Positions 37,987 to 44,584 of a DNA stretch of 64,000 nucleotides are shown piece after piece. The stretch's first letter is position 1. Each line of letters opens with the position of its first letter. The translations under genes and the position numbers were made by a program. The stretch comes from Ruegeria lacuscaerulensis. GTDB taxonomy: Bacteria > Pseudomonadota > Alphaproteobacteria > Rhodobacterales > Rhodobacteraceae. The stretch lies in contig NZ_WPZL01000002.1 of the NCBI RefSeq assembly GCF_013031245.1, positions 310,001 to 374,000 of the forward strand. The letters run 5' to 3'. The notes beneath the pieces were generated by a model. That model was not told the DNA's origin and did no database searches. It saw only the letters and a list, made by a program, of their open reading frames with translations.

Positions 37987-38009
37987 GGGGGTTCCTTTCT
38001 GTGTTGTTC

Positions 38010-38060
38010 AGCGGGGGCGGGATTTGAACCCGCGATTTGACCGACCTGACTGGCCCCGCT
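38010..38060 (-). other. tRNA-like remnant (acceptor stem plus T arm, no D or anticodon arm)
   Basis: On the minus strand, AGCGGGG (38060-38054) can pair with CCCCGCT (38016-38010), and GCGGG-TTCAAAT-CCCGC (38033-38017) is a perfect T arm with the TTCAAAT loop. Only 20 bases join the two, so the D and anticodon arms are absent. The 3' side reads G-AACA, not CCA. It looks like a tRNA gene with its middle deleted, or an old attachment-site fragment. Confidence 0.55.
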
Positions 38061-38122
38061 TGGCTCCGTTGGTCCCGCTTGTAAGTGGCCGGGATGATCC
38101 ACTCGGAGTTTCCTTTCGTGGG

Positions 38123-38500
38123 TCAGATGATTTTGCCGTCGGGGATCACGACAAGACCGGCCATGATCCATCGGGACATTGTTGCTTGCTGGGCGCGCAT
38201 GACCTGGTGCCAGAAGGCAGACGGGTAGAGGCGCGCTATCTCCATGCCACGCGGATCGACACCGGCCAGAAGGTCGTGACAAAGCCTGCAGCCAGCGGCC
38301 ACGAATACGTCACTGACTTTTGTGCTGGTGCCTTTGCCGATCGATCCCTCTACATGGCATCCGACAACGGTTTCCTGCGGTTCGCACGGTAGGCCAATGA
38401 AACTAGCCAAGCGCAGTTCGCACGGCATGTTCGCGCACTCGGCCATAAGCGCGTCAGACCGGACCTTGGGCAGCATGTTCGGGTTGACGATCATGTTCAT
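38123..38500 (-). CDS. DUF1364-like phage HNH-type protein
   Basis: The 125-residue product matches the DUF1364 layout: MPCELRLASFIG, an ETVVGCHVEGSIGKG segment and AAGCRLCHDLLAG, giving a Cys/His set typical of small phage HNH nucleases. These occur near recombination genes in lambdoid phages, as here beside RecT. It overlaps the next gene by four bases. Confidence 0.7.
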   Translation of the reverse strand: MNMIVNPNMLPKVRSDALMAECANMPCELRLASFIGLPCEPQETVVGCHVEGSIGKGTSTKVSDVFVAAGCRLCHDLLAGVDPRGMEIARLYPSAFWHQVMRAQQATMSRWIMAGLVVIPDGKII

Positions 38501-38790
38501 GGCCGACCACCCAATCCGCAGTAACCACGGCGTTCTTGTTTAACCCCGTATTTCTCTGGGGATTTCATGACGTTGTTGACGGCTTTGTTGTGGAAGTTCT
38601 TGGCGGGTTTCCCCTTTCCGTCTTCCTGAGCCAGACACGCCATTTCCCGCTGTATCGCCGCTTTGAAGCTGGGCTCCGATGCCGAAGGGGGTAGGGTGCG
38701 ATACAAGGCGCATTCTTCACCCATACACTTGGCTTGCAGGTCTTTGACGCCAAAGGTGCGGGCGAGGGGGCAGAGCTTTTCGGTAATCAT
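38497..38790 (-). CDS. Hypothetical phage protein with four Cys
   Basis: The 97-residue product starts at ATG 38790. It has CPLARTFGVKDLQAKCMGEECALYR, a spacing that could hold metal, and a C-terminal RRGYCGLGGRP. No known family is recognised. It is overlapped by the small membrane gene upstream. Confidence 0.55.
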   Translation of the reverse strand: MITEKLCPLARTFGVKDLQAKCMGEECALYRTLPPSASEPSFKAAIQREMACLAQEDGKGKPAKNFHNKAVNNVMKSPEKYGVKQERRGYCGLGGRP

Positions 38791-38963
38791 GCGATCACCT
38801 GCAAACCGAAGGCCACCACGCCAAGGGCAACAGACAGGATCAAAGAAATCTTGGCAGTATTGTCTTTGTCTCTGTTCGCGATGTTCTGCCCCATCGTCGA
38901 TGCGAAGAGCCAAGACAAAGCAAACATGATGGCAGCGGCAAAGTGCAGTGCGACAGTAATCAT
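38787..38963 (-). CDS. Small two-helix membrane protein
   Basis: The 58-residue product has two hydrophobic helices (VALHFAAAIMFALSWLFA and ISLILSVALGVVAFGLQVIA) joined by a short charged loop. It has a holin-like layout, but its place between recT and a DUF1364 gene argues for another role, such as superinfection exclusion. ATG 38963 overlaps the recT stop. Confidence 0.6.
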   Translation of the reverse strand: MITVALHFAAAIMFALSWLFASTMGQNIANRDKDNTAKISLILSVALGVVAFGLQVIA

Positions 38964-39979
38964 GCCCCGGCCTCCGAGTTCAGTTTGGATTGCCGTTTGA
39001 ACCCGGCCAGCCAATGCGCCTTCTGTACGAGCTGATCATCGTCATAGGGACAATCAGCGACCGCCTTTCCGTCGTTGGCAGCGGAAACGCCCTCTGCAAA
39101 CTCAAGTTCCGACGGGTCAATATCGGGCTCATCTTGGACATCCTCTTCTGGGGGGAGGATTTCACCGTCGATGGGCTGGCCGGGTTCCTGCTCGGGCGTT
39201 TCCGCCTCTTCAGTATTCTGTTGCTGCAAACGCTGGGCGAGGTTCGGTTTCACCTCGGGGGTGACGTCGCGGATCGGTTCAGGTTGATCCTGTTCCGTCA
39301 TGATCCGATCCATGTCTTCGGTGGACATGGGTAGACGCTTGCACAAGTTGCGGATGACCGTTTTCAAGGCCATCTGATCGTACCATTTTTCCCAGATACC
39401 AGTGGGGTTGTCGCTTTTCTGGTTGGCGCTGGCCTTGCGGCGCTTTTCTATCTCAGCGCGGGACATGGGCTGGAACTCGACGGTTCCGTCCGTCAGCTTT
39501 GCCACCGCATAGGCACCACGGATCTCGCCACCGCGCTCCATGGCGTCCAGACGGCTACCGTCTTCGTTGACGTGGTTCCATTTGCGCTCGCCGTCTTCAA
39601 CCCAGACCTCAAGGGTTTCGCCCTCATAGACGACTTCGGCCCAGAGCGAAGCTACCTTGCCGGTGTTGCGGGCTACCTTCACCAGACCCGCCACCATGGG
39701 CATTGCCTGCGCCTCACCTTTGAAGGGGACAATGGCGGCTTCACGTCCGTCAGGGACAAGACCAGCACCGGCCAGAGTGCGGACGGCTTTGAAAACCGAG
39801 GCGGGTTTGCAGTTCAGAATGCCGGGGTTGTCGGTAACAGCCACAACCGCCGCATTCTTGAACGCCTTGAAAGGTACGCTGTCGGGCAGGGCCAGTTCGC
39901 CGGCCGTTTGCAGCTTGTCCAGGTCCTGCTTGAACCGGACAACGGGGTGGAGTTGGCTCTGGGTGGCGGGTGCGTTCAT
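38960..39979 (-). CDS. recT: RecT family single-strand annealing protein
   Basis: RecT binds single-stranded DNA and promotes annealing in phage recombination. The 339-residue product has the RecT core: PASVFKAVRTLAGAGLVPDGREAAIVPF, ARNTGKVASLWAEVVYEGE, VEFQPMSRAEIEKRRKAS and WEKWYDQMALKTVIRNLCKRLPMS. The C-terminal 90 residues are acidic and Pro/Glu-rich. It pairs with the RecE-like nuclease upstream. Confidence 0.93.
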   Translation of the reverse strand: MNAPATQSQLHPVVRFKQDLDKLQTAGELALPDSVPFKAFKNAAVVAVTDNPGILNCKPASVFKAVRTLAGAGLVPDGREAAIVPFKGEAQAMPMVAGLVKVARNTGKVASLWAEVVYEGETLEVWVEDGERKWNHVNEDGSRLDAMERGGEIRGAYAVAKLTDGTVEFQPMSRAEIEKRRKASANQKSDNPTGIWEKWYDQMALKTVIRNLCKRLPMSTEDMDRIMTEQDQPEPIRDVTPEVKPNLAQRLQQQNTEEAETPEQEPGQPIDGEILPPEEDVQDEPDIDPSELEFAEGVSAANDGKAVADCPYDDDQLVQKAHWLAGFKRQSKLNSEAGA

Positions 39980-40197
39980 TGTGTCCTCTCGGCGTTGTCT
40001 GGGTGTTTTGGGTTTGGGGTTGCTGCGCAGATCAGGCCTCGACGACACCGCACGGTGAGGTCTCGGAATTGCCTGGAAAGCATGAAACTCGGATGCTGGG
40101 GCTTGCCGTTATCCATGACGTACTCACCGTCTAGAACCGCATCGACCAACTGGTGGATGTTGAGGCTGGGGCCGGGTAGGAACTTGCGCTCAGACAC
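39976..40197 (-). CDS. Hypothetical protein between recT and recE-like genes
   Basis: The 73-residue product starts with GTG and overlaps recT by four and the nuclease gene by eight bases. It is basic near the end (RQFRDLTVRCRRGLICAATPNPKHPDN). No family is recognised; it may assist the recombination pair. Confidence 0.5.
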   Translation of the reverse strand: MSERKFLPGPSLNIHQLVDAVLDGEYVMDNGKPQHPSFMLSRQFRDLTVRCRRGLICAATPNPKHPDNAERTQ

Positions 40198-41182
40198 TTG
40201 GCAACTCCCCGTTTGCCTGCATGTCGGACAAGCGTTCAGTCATTGAAGGGGGGTATTCGTATGTCAGCAGTTCAGCGCCAGCACCGGGCCAATCACCAGT
40301 GTCCATCCCGTGCTTGATCTTGTTCAGACCATCGCGGATCAGCACCCGAGCCCAATAGAGGGTGTCAGCCTCAACAATGGCTGGGATAACGTCATAGGGT
40401 TCGGCGGTCTGACACATGACCAATCCGCATTTCTGCGCGGACATCCCGAAAACATGCTCGGAACCCATAAGCCCTAGCGCCATCTGCAGAGGGTAGCCGT
40501 GGTCTGTGATGGCACGGATAGCCGAAAGACGCAGGTTCTTGCTTTTGGGTGCGAAGGTCTTGAGGTCGCCGAAATCGTATCCGTTAGTAGGAATGCAATC
40601 GACGCGGCTTTTTAGCCAAAGCCCGGTAATGTCATCCTGCCAGATCATTGAAACCTCAATCAGTTTTGGATCGGACTTCAAAATCTCGACCGCCAGAGGG
40701 TTGGCGTTCAGGTTCTCGGCCATCCAGAAAATCTTCTGAACCTGTTCCTCTTTGAGCATCAGGCGACCGGCGGCCTTCTTTTCGAACTCGGTCCAGTATT
40801 CGCCGCCCTCAAGGGCTGCATCCGACCATTTGCCGTCGCGCTCAAAGTTAGCGATCTGGGTTTTCGTCGGGCGCTTCGGTGCATCCTTCGGGACGTAGAT
40901 GAAATGCTCGTCAAAGACTTCATCACCCAGGACCAGCGAGTGCGCGGCTTTACCTAGGATCAGGCTGTCGCTGTCCTCTTTCTTGGGGTAGCGGTTCGGA
41001 TTGCCGTAGAATGTCTTCCAGAACGCATGGGGGCTTTCCAGCGCGGCTTTGCGGATGCCGGTCGAACTAACCGACGGGCCGGGACAAACCTCTTGCGAGT
41101 GATACCAATTCATCGACATGCGGTAAGCACCGGGCTCGGTTACTTGCTGGCCGTCAGGGATATCGGTGATCAAAAGGCTCAT
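40190..41182 (-). CDS. RecE-like (PD-D/E-XK, DUF3799-type) exonuclease
   Basis: A 330-residue nuclease of the RecE/exonuclease VIII group. Landmarks are SLILGKAAHSLVLG, WLKSRVDCIPTNGYDFGDLKT (the D...GDLKT core of PD-(D/E)XK) and HGYPLQMALGLMG. With RecT it would make a RecET-type recombination module. The motif order and gene pairing support this. Confidence 0.88.
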   Translation of the reverse strand: MSLLITDIPDGQQVTEPGAYRMSMNWYHSQEVCPGPSVSSTGIRKAALESPHAFWKTFYGNPNRYPKKEDSDSLILGKAAHSLVLGDEVFDEHFIYVPKDAPKRPTKTQIANFERDGKWSDAALEGGEYWTEFEKKAAGRLMLKEEQVQKIFWMAENLNANPLAVEILKSDPKLIEVSMIWQDDITGLWLKSRVDCIPTNGYDFGDLKTFAPKSKNLRLSAIRAITDHGYPLQMALGLMGSEHVFGMSAQKCGLVMCQTAEPYDVIPAIVEADTLYWARVLIRDGLNKIKHGMDTGDWPGAGAELLTYEYPPSMTERLSDMQANGELPSV

Positions 41183-41284
41183 AGTGTTTCCGTGCGAAAA
41201 GAGGCGGGCGGTCTATCTTGGGGATGGAAGCCGCCCGCCAGTGATGCGCCGGGGAGGGGACAGTAAATTCCCCGACACGAGGCC

Positions 41285-41590
41285 TCAGAAGGGCAGGTTT
41301 GCCCAAATCAGGGTGCCGACACCGGCAAGTACAAAGGCGATCAAAACGCGCGTAAGGGCTGTCAGAAGGGCTTTTGTGGCGTCCCGATAGTCCTGCCAAA
41401 TCACGTCATCGTTCACGTCTTCAAACGGTGTCCGAAATTCTTGAGAGCGGCCCCCGCAGGAGGAGGAAAGGGGGCCGCTCTCTGACGCGCAATGGGAGGT
41501 CTGCGCGCGATCCGACCGGAAAGGTTTGGAGTGAGTGGCGGCTTTGCCGTTGATCCGGTCGGGGTTAAGGGAAGATGCGATGTGGGTCAT
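41285..41590 (-). CDS. Small protein with C-terminal membrane helix
   Basis: The 101-residue product ends in LTRVLIAFVLAGVGTLIWANLPF, a membrane segment. The N-terminal half is Ser/Arg-rich and may be non-native. A GTG at 41416 would give a 43-residue product that keeps the membrane helix. ATG 41590 overlaps the preceding stop (ATGA), favouring the long form. Function unknown. Confidence 0.45.
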   Translation of the reverse strand: MTHIASSLNPDRINGKAATHSKPFRSDRAQTSHCASESGPLSSSCGGRSQEFRTPFEDVNDDVIWQDYRDATKALLTALTRVLIAFVLAGVGTLIWANLPF

Positions 41591-41706
41591 TGCTCATCCC
41601 CCGAATTCAGCTTGCCTTTAGCAAGGGTCAGAATGATGGCGGATGTCCCGAAGATGCAGATCACACCCACAAGCGCGCCGAGGCCGAAGGATACGGGGTC
41701 AATCAT
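41587..41706 (-). CDS. 39-residue single-span membrane protein
   Basis: The frame encodes a product beginning MIDPVSFGLGALVG with one hydrophobic helix (about residues 8-30) and a charged tail. It has AGGAGGCGCAGGT before the ATG, a strong ribosome-binding site. Start and stop overlap neighbours by ATGA. It is too short for most gene finders but looks translated. Confidence 0.6.
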   Translation of the reverse strand: MIDPVSFGLGALVGVICIFGTSAIILTLAKGKLNSGDEQ

Positions 41707-41966
41707 ACCTGCGCCTCCTTCCACTCGTCGTAGCGGTCATCAGCGCCGTATTCGGTGCCAGTCTCGTCCTTGTCGAAGTCGTCGGCGCATCCGAAGCAAA
41801 CGTTCGGGCCAAGCACGTTGAAAACGGCTTCTTCAAACTCAGGCTGGAAGTGGCCGCGCATATGATCGTCACGGTCCAGTTCATCGCCACAGCAACCACA
41901 AACAAACGTCTGGGGGATCAAACCCCGCTGGACTTGTGCTGCCTCAATGATCTTGCTGATTTGCAT
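41703..41966 (-). CDS. First gene of the leftward early operon, small Cys protein
   Basis: The 87-residue product has VCGCCGDELDRDD and VCFGCADDFDKDE, two CxxC pairs that could form a zinc ribbon. AGGAGGC precedes the ATG. It lies just downstream of the operator-covered leftward promoter and begins the long overlapping operon that leads to int. Role unknown. Confidence 0.65.
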   Translation of the reverse strand: MQISKIIEAAQVQRGLIPQTFVCGCCGDELDRDDHMRGHFQPEFEEAVFNVLGPNVCFGCADDFDKDETGTEYGADDRYDEWKEAQV

Positions 41967-41994
41967 GGGTGCCTCCTGTTTGTGTAGTCAGGTA

Positions 41995-42042
41995 TAGTAT
42001 AAAGACCACACGCTGACAACACAAAAAATGGTATAAAAACCA
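41995..42042 (-). promoter_or_regulatory. Putative leftward early promoter with two operator-like dyads
   Basis: On the minus strand, TTGTGT, 17 bases, then TATACT gives a sigma-70-like promoter. The dyad TAGT-N6-ACCA at 41995-42008 covers the -10, and TGGT-N6-ACCA at 42029-42042 lies at or upstream of the -35. The same dyad recurs near 43372, 43960 and 43993. It is likely the repressor-controlled early promoter. Confidence 0.6.
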
Positions 42043-42059
42043 CAAAGAGGATTGAGCAC

Positions 42060-42638
42060 CTATGCCACTCGAATACAACCTACTGAGTGAGGGGTTTCAT
42101 CAATGTCCGCAGTTCTGTTAAGTTCTTCTACGTCAAAGCCAAATTTTCTAAAGAGCCTATAAATTTGAGTGGGCATAAGCGCTAATAGGTGCGTGCCTCC
42201 GCGTTCTTTGACTCTGTCGTGACAAGACTGAACTATTGTTCTTTGAGCCTCGATTGTAGTTTTGAGCCCGATATCTCTTCGAACAAAGAACCGAGTCGCT
42301 TCAAAGGCGTGCGGTCCGACAGGAAGTTCTTCGGGAATAAGTTCTTTAGGGATGCCCGAGATGTTTCCCCTCTGAGCATCAAGCAGCATGTAGGAGTAAG
42401 GCCCATAGTTCGGCGCGTCCGTTGGAAGCAGTCTTGCACCGGCGATGCACTGACCGTTGTGTTCGACAATAATGAACTCCGCAAAGGGAGTATCATAGCA
42501 ATCGAACTCTGCTCTTTCTGAGTGCGGAAGGTTCCACTTCTTGCGGCCGACAAACTCGTCTCGCCGCAATTGAAAGTACTCGTTCCAAAGGTGCCCAGCT
42601 TTAGGAATGCTGTGCCAGTCCACAACGTATGCTTGCAT
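42060..42638 (-). CDS. LuxI-type acyl-homoserine-lactone synthase
   Basis: The 192-residue product is of autoinducer-synthase length and keeps the family residues: Arg25 (or 26), Phe29, Trp35, Glu44, Asp46, Asp49, Arg69, and Glu113 with Arg116 in FEATRFF. The block AGARLLPTDAPNYGPYSYML is typical of LuxI proteins. Such enzymes join an acyl chain from acyl-ACP to SAM and make an acyl-homoserine lactone. It sits 75 bp downstream of the luxR-type gene on the same strand, inside the prophage switch region. A dyad overlaps its ribosome-binding site. The acyl chain cannot be predicted. Confidence 0.88.
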   Translation of the reverse strand: MQAYVVDWHSIPKAGHLWNEYFQLRRDEFVGRKKWNLPHSERAEFDCYDTPFAEFIIVEHNGQCIAGARLLPTDAPNYGPYSYMLLDAQRGNISGIPKELIPEELPVGPHAFEATRFFVRRDIGLKTTIEAQRTIVQSCHDRVKERGGTHLLALMPTQIYRLFRKFGFDVEELNRTADIDETPHSVGCIRVA

Positions 42639-42644
42639 GAATAA

Positions 42645-42674
42645 TCTCCCCGAGCGTTTATAATTGTCGGGAGA
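42645..42674 (-). promoter_or_regulatory. Inverted repeat overlapping the luxI ribosome-binding site
   Basis: TCTCCCCGA (42645-42653) faces TCGGGAGA (42667-42674) with one bulge and a 13-base AT-rich spacer. On the luxI (minus) message the 3' arm is TCGGGGAGA, which includes the GGGGAG seven bases before the ATG. The hairpin could mask translation. The same dyad could be a protein-binding site or a weak terminator of luxR. Confidence 0.45.
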
Positions 42675-42713
42675 ATTTACTCTAGCGAATTCAGATACTC
42701 TATGTACGGGGAA

Positions 42714-43313
42714 TTAGGCGTCGTATGGAACAATATGCTCCAGCATACCGATAGCCTGGGCCGTTGTTGAGACGTTCAGCGTCTTGAATATCCTGGCCTT
42801 CATTCCCTTGATCGCGTTCTCTGAAACGCCGCAGGTCTCAGCCATTTCCGCATTGGAAAGGCCGGAAGCCATTAGAACAAGAATGCCTCGTTGTTTTTGG
42901 CTTAGGTTACTCTTACGGGCGTCCGATGCGTTAATGATCTTGTTGACGCCATCGCACACAAAACGAATTTCAGCACCTGTTAGCCTTGTGTCTACCGAAA
43001 CCGAAGAGACTATGCCTTTGTGTGCAAAAGCAAAACCGTCATTTAGTCCGAAATCCCGCGCCTCGTTCATTACCTGGCTTTTGGGAAACATGCTGGCGAT
43101 CTGCGACCAACGAACTGGTGTCTTTGCATGCAGGGCGGCCGGTGGAAGCGGATCCTTATCAAGATAGTTCTTTGAGAAATATCTGTTTTGCCATTCATCG
43201 GGAAAGGTAGTCAGATAATCGACTTCGCCACCATGAAATGCCGTGCCAACCGAATACTTATTAAAACCTAGAGATGAAAGGTATTTTTCAATTTCTCGCA
43301 AAACGCTTGTCAT
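42714..43313 (-). CDS. LuxR-type autoinducer-binding transcriptional regulator
   Basis: The 199-residue product has an N-terminal autoinducer-binding domain with Trp41, Tyr45, Asp54-Pro55 and Trp69 at the spacings expected of LuxR, plus Gly93 in FGLNDGF. The C-terminal LuxR HTH covers about residues 136-185 (GLSNAEMAETCGVSENAIKGMKARI). The usual Arg-Glu-x-Glu of the HTH start is Lys-Gln-Arg-Gly here. It is shorter than most receptors (about 240), mostly from a short linker. It is immediately upstream of luxI. It may sense the LuxI signal, or host signals. Confidence 0.87.
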   Translation of the reverse strand: MTSVLREIEKYLSSLGFNKYSVGTAFHGGEVDYLTTFPDEWQNRYFSKNYLDKDPLPPAALHAKTPVRWSQIASMFPKSQVMNEARDFGLNDGFAFAHKGIVSSVSVDTRLTGAEIRFVCDGVNKIINASDARKSNLSQKQRGILVLMASGLSNAEMAETCGVSENAIKGMKARIFKTLNVSTTAQAIGMLEHIVPYDA

Positions 43314-43344
43314 GAATATGTCGCTCCGATACTAGAAAAATACT

Positions 43345-43385
43345 CGTAGGGGTACGTTTCGAAAAAATATGTAGTTTAAAAACCA
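43345..43385. promoter_or_regulatory. Dyads in the luxR upstream region
   Basis: CGTA-GGGG-TACG at 43345-43356 is a perfect dyad 32 bases before luxR and could be a lux-box-like site. The operator-like TAGT-TTAAAA-ACCA lies at 43372-43385, and its last A is the A of the ATG of the small rightward ORF. Binding here could control luxR and that ORF together. Confidence 0.45.
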
Positions 43386-43564
43386 TGCCGACGCAAGATA
43401 ACATCAAAGAAAAATGCCAAAAATCCAAACTTATTGAGCTCGTCCATAAGGCGAATCATGAGCAGATGGATGAAGTCTACTGGGCCTTAGAGCTTAGTCT
43501 TGGCCGAGAACGGCTTGAAGTACTCGTTGAATCCGATCCAGTTCCTCGCCTTCAGCGGTCCTGA
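43385..43564 (+). CDS. Candidate 59-residue ORF, antisense to the repressor gene end
   Basis: ATG 43385 to TGA 43564 encodes a charged helical product (MPTQDNIKEKCQKSK...QMDEVYWALELSLGRERL). No ribosome-binding site precedes it, but the operator-like dyad abuts the ATG, as also occurs at the other rightward regulator at 43973. It could be a leaderless gene. It overlaps the repressor's 3' end by 71 bases on the other strand. I cannot recognise a family. Confidence 0.35.
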   Translation: MPTQDNIKEKCQKSKLIELVHKANHEQMDEVYWALELSLGRERLEVLVESDPVPRLQRS

Positions 43565-43826
43565 TCAACTCAATAATGTACTCTTTCTGATCGGAGGTAT
43601 CCCCTCCGGTAAGTTCCGATTCCGGAATAACTAGTTCCTTAGATAGAGCTCGAATGACGGGCCACCTGGGTAAGCTCTTTCTTCTAATCCCGTTGTAAAC
43701 GTAAGTGCCTTCTTGCCCTATCGCTAAAGATAGAGCGCGCTTGGAGAGTCCGAGCTCTGTGCGGCGTTTTTCAACCACTTCCCAGAGCTTTTCAGCCTTC
43801 TCTTCGTTACTAGCACTCTTAGACAC
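43494..43826 (-). CDS. XRE-type HTH protein, putative prophage repressor
   Basis: The 110-residue product has a helix-turn-helix over about residues 22-70 (TELGLSKRALSLAIGQEGTYVYNGIRRKSLPRW), as in phage CI-like repressors. No peptidase (LexA/CI autocleavage) domain is present; the C-terminal tail IIELIRTAEGEELDRIQRVLQAVL is probably for oligomerisation. It is divergent from the rightward regulator, with operator-like sites between them. Without a cleavage domain, induction would need another route, such as an antirepressor or the neighbouring LuxR. That is inference. Confidence 0.75.
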   Translation of the reverse strand: MSKSASNEEKAEKLWEVVEKRRTELGLSKRALSLAIGQEGTYVYNGIRRKSLPRWPVIRALSKELVIPESELTGGDTSDQKEYIIELIRTAEGEELDRIQRVLQAVLGQD

Positions 43827-43959
43827 TTGAACCTCTACGTTGCTAAGCGGTGTGTCGCAAAAAAACTAATATGCTGTCAACTCCAGCCCTTAGCGCATCA
43901 AACAGGCCCGTACGGGTACTTTTCCAACCTTTATAACAGAAATTCTTGTTGATGCGGTG

Positions 43960-44006
43960 TGGTAAAAAGACTATGCCTAGCGGTATGAGTAATGGTAAAA
44001 AAACCT
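43960..44006. promoter_or_regulatory. Operator-like dyads at the rightward regulator start
   Basis: TGGT-AAAAAG-ACTA (43960-43973) ends on the A of an ATG, and TGGT-AAAAAA-ACCT (43993-44006) follows 33 bases later. A weaker relative is TCGC-AAAAAA-ACTA at 43855-43868, upstream of the repressor gene. Together with the sites near 42.0 and 43.4 kb, this forms one operator family. Confidence 0.5.
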
Positions 44007-44302
44007 CAGATAAGGGTAAAAATCCCTCAAGTTGGCGGAATTTCCCGGATATTCCTTCGTTGGATGTCCTGCGCGCCGACATAAAAAGAGCGTTGCCGAG
44101 GCTTGAAGAGCAGGGTGTCACGATGTCGGGGTTGAGCCGCAAGGTGTTCAATTGTCCGAGTCGTCTTCGTCGTTTTCAGGGCGGCGTCATCAAGAACCTG
44201 TCGGTCCCGTCAATTCAATTGCTGATCAAGGAAATTGACCAGCTGTTAGACCCGGAACCCCAGCAGGCCGACTCTGACGAGGCCGATAACACGTCGGAGT
44301 AA
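43985..44302 (+). CDS. Small rightward early regulator (Cro-like position)
   Basis: The product has 105 residues from ATG 43985, or 109 from ATG 43973. It has a helical HTH-like part (DVLRADIKRALPRLEEQGVTMSGLSRKVFNCPSRLRRFQGG) and an acidic tail. It is divergent from the repressor and placed as Cro would be. I do not recognise a specific family. Which start is used depends on whether the message is leaderless. Confidence 0.55.
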   Translation: MSNGKKTSDKGKNPSSWRNFPDIPSLDVLRADIKRALPRLEEQGVTMSGLSRKVFNCPSRLRRFQGGVIKNLSVPSIQLLIKEIDQLLDPEPQQADSDEADNTSE

Positions 44303-44438
44303 CGGCGTGGTTGCGGGGGCATTCAAGCATGTAGGTCAGCAAGATTTCACGGGCGGCGCGGTTACCTCGGCGCTTAGGGTCCTAAAAAGGGGGGCGGGAT
44401 CGTCCGTGGAAGCCCCCCGATCTTCCCTGTTGGAACTT

Positions 44439-44467
44439 GCCCGGTGCCTGTCGGTGCCGGGCTTTTT
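44439..44467 (+). terminator. Early rightward terminator
   Basis: GCCCGG (44439-44444) pairs with CCGGGC (44457-44462), with inner CC/GG pairs, followed by TTTTT. It lies after the rightward regulator, like a tR1-type site. The gap 44303-44584 also holds a second GC hairpin at 44543-44560 without U-tract, and I see no gene in it. Confidence 0.7.
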
Positions 44468-44584
44468 CATGCGTGCGGCTAAGGAACCGGGCCGCGGGGG
44501 CAATCCGGTTTCTCAACAAGCAAAGGGTGCGGTCGTGTTCAACGGGGGCTTTGTCCCCCGGACCAACCCGTGAAAGGACGAGCA

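Noticed and set aside
37959..38282. 107-codon minus-strand frame across the tRNA-like segment
   Set aside because: It overlaps two better genes and the tRNA-like remnant; it translates into the low-complexity peptide typical of tRNA DNA.
43843..44151. Minus-strand frame between repressor and rightward regulator
   Set aside because: It crosses the operator region and the better-supported rightward gene and lacks a ribosome-binding site.
44307..44573. 88-codon frame after the rightward regulator
   Set aside because: It contains an intrinsic terminator and a GC hairpin; its codon pattern is poor.
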